DNA of 64,000 nucleotides from Plotosus lineatus (lineage: Eukaryota > Chordata > Actinopteri > Siluriformes > Plotosidae), in NCBI GenBank assembly GCA_024760905.1, contig CM045733.1:34185501-34249500 (forward strand), read 5' to 3'. The notes beneath the pieces are model-generated. The model was not told where the DNA came from. It saw only the letters and a program-made list of their open reading frames with translations, and did no database searches. Below, piece by piece: positions 55,758 through 64,000 of the stretch. Both the position numbers and the translations under genes were made by a program. The first letter of the stretch is position 1; each line of letters opens with the position of its first letter.

Positions 55758-57306
55758 CTGGTCCTTCTCAAAAACTTAGCATATTGTGATAAAGTTCATT
55801 ATTTTCTGTAATGTACTGATAAACATTAGACTTTCATATATTTTAGATTCATTACACACAACTGAAGTAGTTCAAGCCTTTTATTGTTTTAATATCGATA
55901 AAAAGTATCAAAAAAGTAAAGAAAAACAAAAATCCCTATCTCAAAAACTTAGCATATTTCATCCGACCAATAAAAAAAATGTTTTTAATATAAAAAAAAA
56001 ATCAACCTTCAAATAATTATGTTCAGTTATGCACTCAATACATGGTGGGGAATCCTTTTGCAGAAATGACTGCTTCAATGCGGCGTGGCATGGAGGCAAT
56101 CAGCCTGTGGCACTGCTGAGGTGTTATGGAGGCCCAGGATGCTTTGATAGCGGCCTTAAGCTGATCCACAGTGTTGGGTCTGGTGTCTCAACTTTCTCTT
56201 CACAATATCCCACAGATTCTCTATGGGGTTCAGGTCAGGAGAGTTGGCAGGCCAATTGAACACAGTAATACCATGGTCAGTAAACCATTTAGCAGTGGTT
56301 TTGGCACTGTGAGCAGGTGCCAGGTTGTGCTGAAAAATGAAATCTTCATCTCCATAAAGCTTTTCAGCAGATGGAAGCATGAAGTGCTCCAAAATCTCCT
56401 GATAGCTAGCTGCATTGACCCCGCCCTTGATAAAACACAGTGGACCAACACCAGCAGCTGACATGGCACCTCAGACCATCACTGACTGTGGGTACTCGAC
56501 ACTGGACTTCAGGCATTTCCTTCTCCCCAGTCTTCCTCCAGACTCTGGCACCTTGATTTCCGAATGACATGCAAAATTTGCTTCCATCCGAAAAAAGTAC
56601 TTTGGACCACTGAGCAACAATCCAGTGCTGCTTCTCTGTAGCCCAGGTCAGGAGCTTCTGCCGCTGTTTTCTGGTTCAAAAGTGGCTTGACCTGGGGAAT
56701 GTGGCACCTGTAGCTCAGTCCACTGCTTCCACAGGTCCCCCAAGGTCTAGAATCGGCCCTTCTCCACAATCTTCCTCAGGGTCCGGTCACCTCTTCTGAT
56801 TGTGCAGCGTTTTCTGCCACATTTTTTCCTTCCCACAGACGTCCCACTGAGGTGCCTTGATACAGCACTCTGGGAACAGCCTATTCGCTCAGAGATTTCT
56901 TTCTGTGTCTTACCCTCTTGCTTGAGGGTGTCAATGATGACCTTCTGGACAGCAGTCAGGTCAGCAGTCTTACCCATGATTGCGGTTTTGAGGAATGAAC
57001 CAGGCTGGGAGTTTTTAAAAGCCTCAGGAATCTTTTGCAGGTGTTTCGAGTTAATTGGTTGATTCAGATGATTAGGTTCATAGCTCGTTTAGACTACCTT
57101 TTGATGATATGCTAATTTTTTGAGATAGGAATTTTGGGTTTTCATGAGCTGTATGCCAAAATCATCAGTATTAAAACAATAAAAGACCTGAAATATTTCA
57201 GTTGGTGTGCAATTAATCTAAAATATATGAAAGTTTAATTTTTATCAGTACATGACAGAAAATAATGAACTTTATCACAATATGCTAATTTGTGAAGAAG
57301 GACCAG
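55758..57306 (-). mobile_element. Tc1 transposon with long IR/DR ends
   Basis: The terminal repeats of about 130-150 bp start CTGGTCCTTCT and share CATATTGTGATAAAGTTCAT. A second inner copy of the TCTCAAAAACTTAGCATAT motif lies at 55938-55960, and its mirror lies at 57108-57127. The right flank is TA and the left flank has decayed to CA. Confidence 0.92.
56035..56977 (-). pseudogene. Tc1 transposase, inactivated
   Basis: The first 76 residues (MGKTADLTAVQKVIIDTL, helix-turn-helix with ISERIGCSQSAVSRHL) are open. The frame then breaks near 56750 and again near 56470. A later open piece holds FIFQHNLAPAHSAKTT and NWPANSPDLNPIENLWD. In the middle catalytic motif the usual QQDNAP reads QHNLAP, so the second Asp of the DDE triad is lost. 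The C-terminus ends FPTMY and TGA at 56035, after a further frame change. Confidence 0.88.
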
Positions 57307-57309
57307 TAC

Positions 57310-58000
57310 ACATGCACCTATTATTACTTCAATAAATATATACATACACATACAGTACACGAATTATTACTAAAAGTCTACAGATGACCCTCCAGGCCAT
57401 GTTGAACGTGAATAAATTTGCTGCACGTTTTGAATGACGTCTGTGAGGGAGGTGATGAAGAATTCATCTATCTATCTATATTTTGTTACAGCGACATCGC
57501 GACATCTAGAGGCTAAGGCAGTTGCTTGGGAGGACAGGGGAGGACTGGGCGCGGAATCGTGCTGACCTTTTTGGTCATTGTAAATTGAACTATATTTCTT
57601 TTTTGTTTTTAATTTTAATAAAGATACAATGTCATGCAGAGGTGTATTAATAATTTTTATAGACCAATACTATTTATAGTCGCTCGCGGGGTGGTGGGGG
57701 GCGTAGAAAATAATTGAGAAGCACTGGATTAATTCCAAATACAGTACTGTACTGTATCTAAATATAACGTAATATCTCTCACTCACCGCTAGAGGGCAGA
57801 ACTACCCTGAAAAAGTGAAAACCAACATTACACAGTGGGCCAACATCTTATGAGAACCTCCTATTTAAACGAGTCACTGTACCTACACCCAAGTTTAACC
57901 ATGGCTTTAAACTCAGGAAGATTTCCTTTGATATTTAGTTGCTTTTCTTACTCAATTACTAGTAATTATTAATTAGTCCTTTTTCTTCAAACGGTCCTAA
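57310..58000. other. Spacer, mostly featureless
   Basis: Apart from the hAT end at 57560-57728 nothing is recognised. Confidence 0.5.
57560..57728. mobile_element. hAT MITE right-end fragment
   Basis: GTAGAAAATAATTGAGAAGCACTG is the same terminal sequence as the MITE at 53640-53931. The left end is not found. Confidence 0.5.
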
Positions 58001-60304
58001 TCCTTCACCCACCCACCCATCAACCCATACACACACACACACACACAAAGAAACAACTTGTTTAACTTTATTAAAATGAGAGAATATGCAACAGAGCATT
58101 ATTCTCATACTCAAGTTTATAACCAGCGAACAACCCGCAATATTATATATCAAATTTATCTAATTCCTAAACCTTTGGTCTTTGATGAAAATTGCAAATT
58201 GAAGCATACAACACTGGTTAATTAATTTTTGCAACCAATACATGTTAGAAATCAAAATGCATAATTAAAAATGATAGTTATTATATATTGCCCTCACATT
58301 TTATCAATAGATATGTGGACAAATCTTTTTTTTTTTTTTAATCTATACATAGAATAAATAGAATGTTTTAGATCACAAATTGACAAACAACATTTTGGGA
58401 GAAAAGATCAGGAAGAGTAATAAACAAGTTTACAACAAAGGGGGAAATATTCAATCAAAAACCTTATTTTTCACTATGAACTGCACGAGAGGGCAATTTT
58501 CAGAAGAAAATCATTTAGGAGAAAAACAAGAGGGTTGGGATTGGGTGGGGTTGGGGCATGCATGAAGCATGAGGTCTGGACTGAACCGTGACCAGTCCTT
58601 CAGGTTAAAAATCTTATCTGGAAAGGTTAATGATAAAAGTCCTAATCCAATCTGATGGAGAAAATAAACTATTGAAGTTATAACAGGAAATGTAACAGCA
58701 AGTGATCCAAACCAAGTAACGTTATAATGACTCTTAAATCCTAAAATCTCTAAAGTGGCAGCATAAGCTCCCTGATAAACCTGCACAATATAGGACTGAA
58801 GCAGCAAGCAGTTGGGTTTTCCTCATTGCCAAACACAAGCCTGTAATAAATGTAGCAGCACATAAAGTGGAATGTTAGCAGACAATGCCATTGGTGTAAC
58901 ACGAAACAAAAAGCTCTATTCTTCCTTTTAGCAGCATATTGATGGATGTTCAGAGAATCTAATAAATGAAAATAAACAAACAAAAAGACACAATTCAATA
59001 TAAATTTGATATGGTCTCATAAGAGTACAGTAGGCCATACATGATGTAATATAATGGAATGTAAATTGGTGTATAACAGCATATTAGTACATTGCATTGT
59101 CACATGGCAGTATAATTAATTCTGAGATTTTCTTCATAAAGATCTGGGCTTTTATGGAAATCTATGCGTCGGCCCTGCTTTTGAGGTGAATCAGCAAAAT
59201 TCAAGTATATACTTTTTAAATGCTTACACAAACAATAAAAATAATAATTAAAAAAACACTACAAATTCTAATAGATCAATTTAATAATATGCTATCTAAA
59301 CTTGCATGGTGCAAACCTTTGCCAAAAAGAAAAATATATATTTTATATTTTAGCAGAACTTTACGATTGCTAGGATGGAGTCCAACCTTTTTTCAGCTAG
59401 CCTTCGGTAAAACTCATCAGTAAACCCTGCAAGTATACTTAACCTAACACAATGGGAAGCCAGCCCCAGAAAAGACAATAACTTATTTAAAAAAGAAAAA
59501 AACCTATATTCATCTGCTTATGCACCATATTTCTAAAATAATGGAAAAGTGCTCCAAAGGTTACCTTTTGCTTGGAGAAATTATTTATAAATGTTGAAAA
59601 TTCCATCCATCACCTACTGTGAGCTTTAATAAAATGCAGCAATACTTCCTGAAACACCTTCCCTATCAATTGTGTTTCGCTGGAAAACATGCTCAAATAT
59701 TATTATTAAATTCAGTTCTACAGGACACATATTGCACAACAGTACTGATGTCCTAATAGTCACAGAATCCTCTTACTTGCAATAGCACTACAGTGAGTCT
59801 GCATGTTCCGCATCCTCACACTTACTGACTTGCTTTTCCTTTCTCACTCCAAACTTCCTCTTTTCTCTCTCAAATCTTGACCTACCGGAGTCCAATAGAT
59901 GTGCAACCTTAACCTTGTGCAACTCACTCGCACTTTCTTTGTCAATACTGAGAATTGTTAATGTATAGAAATGTGCTTCGTAAAGATCAACCCTCTAACC
60001 TGTCAATTCATCCACGCAGCGAGGATGAAGAGGTCATGCCACCTACTCTTTTTAAATTGTTTTGCTTCCACTATAAAAATATCCCTGCGAACTACAAATG
60101 GCTTCCGTATTTTTTTTAATCACACGACTTCTTGGCTCAAGCATCCAATCACAGAAGCTGGGCAGGTCTTTGGCTTGTGATATGCACAGCTGGAAAACTG
60201 CTTTCCTGAATACTCACTCATTAGAGTGCACCCCTCCTGTTCATTCAAATGCAGCTTTCATGCACAATACATAGCTTCATGATAAACAAAATTGGTACAC
60301 AGAC

Positions 60305-60655
60305 ACGATGGGCGGCAAAGTGGTTAGCACGTCCACCTCACTGGAAGAAGGTCCTGTGTTTGATTACCAGCTCAGGTGTTTCTGTGTGGAGTTTGAATGT
60401 TTTCCCTGTGCTTGCGTGGGTTTTTTCAGGTACTCCGGTTTCCTCCCACTGTCCAAAAACATGCACAGAAGGATACTTGACTGTTCCAAATCTCCCCCAA
60501 GTGTGAGTGGGAGTAGGAATGGTTGTGTGACTATTGGCCCCTCAATGGCCTGGTGAACTGTTCAGGATGTACCCCGCGCTTGCCGGGTCGGCTGAGATGG
60601 GCACCAACTTCCCTGTGGCCCCTAATTAGGATTAAGTGGATCAGAAAATAAACGA
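60305..60655 (+). mobile_element. SINE-B copy
   Basis: This is full length: head GGCGGCAAAGTGGTTAGCACG, body with GGTACTCCGGTTTCCTCCCA, and tail CCTAATTAGGATTAAGTGGA followed by a (CA)n tract at 60660-60692. Confidence 0.87.
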
Positions 60656-60657
60656 AT

Positions 60658-60694
<37 letters not shown>

Positions 60695-61394
60695 CGTAAA
60701 CTGATTGGTCCATTATCTCTGAATTAAAAAAAAAAAAAAATCCTGAATTGAATGCTTGAATCAAATTGACAGATACAGTTGGTTATTGTTGACTTGGAGA
60801 AGGAGACGTCATCATAGACAGGCTTCAAAATTTTGTTTTAGTGTGGAGTTTTTTTTTTTTTGTACTTATATTCCCACGCAACAAATACAAAAACAGTTAC
60901 GCCCCTAAGGCTTGGTGAATGATGATGAATTGTAGTCCTCTTGACTTTCCATTTATCCAGCGACATCCACCTACCCACAGTGCATAACTGCTAAATAGTA
61001 ACAAGCTTGAATTGAACTGGTCTGGTTCAACACATTTATAAAAAAAATTCTCTCTCTCTCTCACACACACACAAATAATTACAGTTTTAATTTTTCAAGT
61101 ATAAAAGTTTAAGGCATACATTCCCCCTACTTATTTTTTTAATAATTTCCAAAATATTGTTTCACTGTGTAATTTATGTAATTCTGATACTACACAGCTA
61201 AAAGTTCTGTACTGTTCATCTATCTGAATATATTATACATTTTAAGGATACATTTATTTATAGTGCCATGAGAACACCTTTGCCCCCATTTTTATTTTGT
61301 CATAACCCTTAATTTTTTCTGATCTACAAACTAATGTAGTAGAACATAAAAGACCACATGAGTAAACAAACTACATGGTTTTCAAATGATCTTT

Positions 61395-61760
61395 TGATTA
61401 TCAAAAGGACAAAAATTCACGACTACCTGTACCACCCACGTGAAACAAACTTGATTGATAAAAAAAATGGTATCCATAGGAGAATGGCAGGGTGAAAACC
61501 ACTGCTAAGAAAAGCCAAACATGAAGGCTCGTTTAACAGTGTGAAAACACACGTTCGGGAAAATGTTCTATTGATTGATGAGCCAAAAGTGGATCTTTTT
61601 GAGTCATTTGAGTTCCAGGTTATATCTGGTGTGAACCTAACACAGATCTCAACAGCAGGAACCTCATGCCAAAAGTCAAACATGGTGGTGGTAGTGTAAT
61701 GGTGTGGGGATGCTTTGCTACCTCAGAGTCTGTAGGGTGTGCCATAATCGAAAGTACGAA
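61395..61760 (+). pseudogene. Tc1/mariner transposase relic 2
   Basis: The segment encodes PLLRKAKHEG, then NVLLIDEPKVDLF (first catalytic Asp) and NLMPKVKHGGGSVMVWGCF, the well-conserved core of Tc1 transposases. It breaks off near 61750. It lies in the presumed ccnd2 3' UTR. Confidence 0.82.
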
Positions 61761-61978
61761 TTTAGTGTGTGCGTGTATGTGCTCACTTTGGATGGGTTAA
61801 ATGGAGAGGAAATCTTTCCCTTATGGAATTAATACAGGAGATCAAATCAAACCAGTGGGTGAGATCTGAAACTCAAGGCAACAAGGTTCTGCAGCCGGCC
61901 AAGAATCTGAAGTATAAGAGCATGTCCACCTCTGGCTCTGTAAATGACATTTAAAATCGATCTTTTTAAAATTACTTA

Positions 61979-62092
<114 letters not shown>

Positions 62093-62810
62093 TTTTTAAG
62101 GAAAAAAGTGCCCCAAAGTGTCTCTATCGCAATGCAAAACATTGAAACAGTTTTCAGTTTAAGGGTAATTTTTTCATGTGGGTGATCTAGTAGGTGAGAT
62201 TTTGTGTAGTTTTTTTTTTTTTACTCAGGTTGTCGTCTCTATTATAATACATTTGTTTCAAGGTCAGAAACAATTATGCAGTGTGAATAAACAGAAAAAT
62301 CAGAACAAGGGTAAAGACACTGTGGCACTGAGACTTGCAACAAAAACTCACAGCTTGTTATGGTTACTGAAAAAATTCCATCCCAATAAATAGGAAGATA
62401 ATTATTCACGATGGCCCTTTAAGGTAAAGGCCCTTTACTTTCAAATTTTGAATCAGTTGCAAAAAAGATGCCTTAGTGGACCATTATCATGCTTAAAAAA
62501 TTAAAAAAAAAAAATAAAGCAAAAAAAAATTATTATAGTTTGCTTTTCTTATCTTTATGTGTACTACACACTTAAACAATTGTTCTCTTCAGGCTCTGTG
62601 GATAATCACTGAATAGTTGATTATAATAGCGATTCAACGATATCCACTATTCAGTGATATCCACCTTTTGTGAATAATTGTTAGATATACATACAAGTCT
62701 ACCCACGTTTATGCATACACAAACACACAGGCACAAATATTACCTCTAGTTAAATCCTTATAATTTCCTTCCCCCAACCAAGGAAATCTGAAGATAGAAA
62801 AGAAATGACA

Positions 62811-62972
62811 TCAAAAATTTATGTCGCGCACATCTGTTGGGGTGCATGACTGACTCTGAGGATCTGCTTCTTTTTTGGTGGCCCCACAATCCTGATGCTT
62901 GTTCTGTTGACATTCTCTGAGGCTACTAACCAGCAACTGCTCAATCTTCTCCTGACATGACTTCAGGCATTC
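62811..62972 (-). CDS. ccnd2: Cyclin D2, last coding exon (gene continues beyond the window)
   Basis: Cyclin D2 is the G1 cyclin that activates CDK4/6. Only the C-terminal exon is inside the window. It follows a TTTATAG acceptor, begins ECLKSCQEKIEQLL and ends STPTDVRD-type: SCTPTDVRDINF then TGA at 62813-62811. Human CCND2 ends STPTDVRDIDL. The threonine in TPTDVRD is the conserved phosphodegron residue for D-type cyclin turnover. The exon is 162 nt, 53 residues plus stop. The middle acidic/Gln part diverges from human as is usual. Exon 4 and the rest would lie right of 64000. No other cyclin exon is seen in 62973-64000. Confidence 0.93.
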   Translation of the reverse strand, partial: ECLKSCQEKIEQLLVSSLRECQQNKHQDCGATKKEADPQSQSCTPTDVRDINF

Positions 62973-63499
62973 CTATAAAGGAAAATGAGATCAACAATAT
63001 ATTATAAAGAATACATACAAATAATGCATACATGAACATGGAAAATCTCACTTCATAGGCTGGCAAAAGATTATCATGCCAAAGTGCATGTACTATCCTG
63101 TACTACTGGCTGCATTTTACCTGGGCCTGCTCTTTTATCATGTCATGGCCACATTCTTGAAACCTTGATTTCAAGTTTCAGCAGGTTTCTGATTCCAAGC
63201 TAAAATGCTGTGCTCAAAAATGTCCTTTTTTATAAGATGGGGGGAAAAAGGAAGCATGGAAGGATGCACGTGTGTGTGCCTGTGTGTGTCTAAGCGTACA
63301 TACTGTTCTCTCTTTCTGGCTATGCAGCTAAAAATTTAATATGTACATGTGTGTGTTTCGGGTTTAGCAGTGGTGAGCCATAACCCATAGCCATGAGAAG
63401 TGGAGGCCTATGTCTGGCCACAAGAATGCAACTTGGAGCACACATTCCTCCATCACTGAGTATACACACACATAACCATACAAAAGAACGACAGCGCAC

Positions 63500-63532
<33 letters not shown>

Positions 63533-63744
63533 TTTTACATTAAAGCCCCCCCCCACACACACACACGCCATTTTACAGCTGGCAACTACAGCTGTAGCCA
63601 AACCGTACAGGCTCTCTTCTTGAAACGTAAATAGCTTCAATATGCAACTAGTGGAAACACCAACAGACACCAAATGCACAAGAATCATGGCAATATTTCA
63701 TAAAGACCCCAAAGCACTTGGAATCTTGTGAAATAACAAGCACT
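62973..63744 (-). other. ccnd2: ccnd2 intron 4, partial
   Basis: It follows the splice acceptor of the last ccnd2 exon and contains (CA)n arrays. No further cyclin exon is seen. Confidence 0.7.
63497..63568. repeat. (CA)n with C run
   Basis: CA repeats, a short spacer, nine C bases and more CA, within ccnd2 intron 4. Confidence 0.9.
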
Positions 63745-64000
63745 TAATGTGTGATGATAGAGTAGTGGTTGGCATGTCTACCTCACAGCAACGATGTCCT
63801 GAGTTTTAGTCCAAGGTTCGGTAGGGGCATTTCTGCGTGGCGGTTGCTTGTTCTTCTGTATTTGCATGAGTTTGGTCTGAGTACTCTGGTTCCCTCTCAC
63901 AGTCCCAAGTTATGCACGTTAAGATAATAACCTGTTCCAAATTGCCCCTAGATGGTAGTGTGAATGTTTGTGTTGGGACTGTCAAGCTGTTTAGGCTGGA
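63745..64000 (+). mobile_element. SINE-B copy cut by the window end
   Basis: The head (GAGTAGTGGTTGGCATGTCTA) and most of the body are present. The tail lies beyond 64000. It sits in ccnd2 intron 4. Confidence 0.75.

Overview
This window is nuclear DNA of a teleost fish. Three vertebrate genes with GT-AG introns lie in a sea of tRNA-derived SINEs, an RTE-type LINE, Tc1/mariner and hAT elements, and long (CA)n, (TA)n and (CT)n microsatellites. I cannot fix the genus. No bacterial, organellar, tRNA or rRNA gene is present.

All three host genes are on the minus strand. From right to left they are the last coding exon of cyclin D2 (ccnd2, 62811-62972), a complete six-exon TIGAR phosphatase gene (tigar, 50745 to 41476, 256 residues) and a complete three-exon fibroblast growth factor 6 gene (fgf6, 19303 to 2945, 206 residues). 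This is the vertebrate CCND2-TIGAR-(FGF23)-FGF6 neighbourhood. No fgf23 exon is visible between tigar and fgf6, and fgf6 points the same way as tigar. As I recall the human order, FGF6 opposes TIGAR there, so either a local inversion or loss from one ohnolog is implied.

Layout: 1-2944 is fgf6 3' flank. 3122-18381 is fgf6 intron 2, with a near full-length RTE LINE at 7284-10431. 18382-19303 holds fgf6 exons 2 and 1 in a CpG-rich island. 19304-41475 is the repeat-dense spacer between fgf6 and tigar, with a duplicated segment and two hAT elements. 41476-50745 is tigar, with a second full-length LINE in its last intron and a stack of nested SINEs in intron 1. 50746-62810 is the spacer plus ccnd2 3' UTR, with Tc1, hAT and MITE relics. 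62973-64000 is ccnd2 intron.

Four SINE families recur and are lettered here. SINE-A has a tRNA head and a ~300-bp body ending near AAAAACCCAA. SINE-B has a tRNA head, a V-SINE/DANA-like body and a tail ending in GAATGA repeats. SINE-C has a tRNA head and a common body joined either to the SINE-B tail (C1) or to a tail assembled from the two ends of the resident RTE LINE (C2). SINE-D has a tRNA head and an internal (CA)n. Several insert into one another with visible target-site duplications, so their relative ages can be read. Gene calls rest on hand-read exons with consistent splice phase. Repeat family names are from recognition without a database search.
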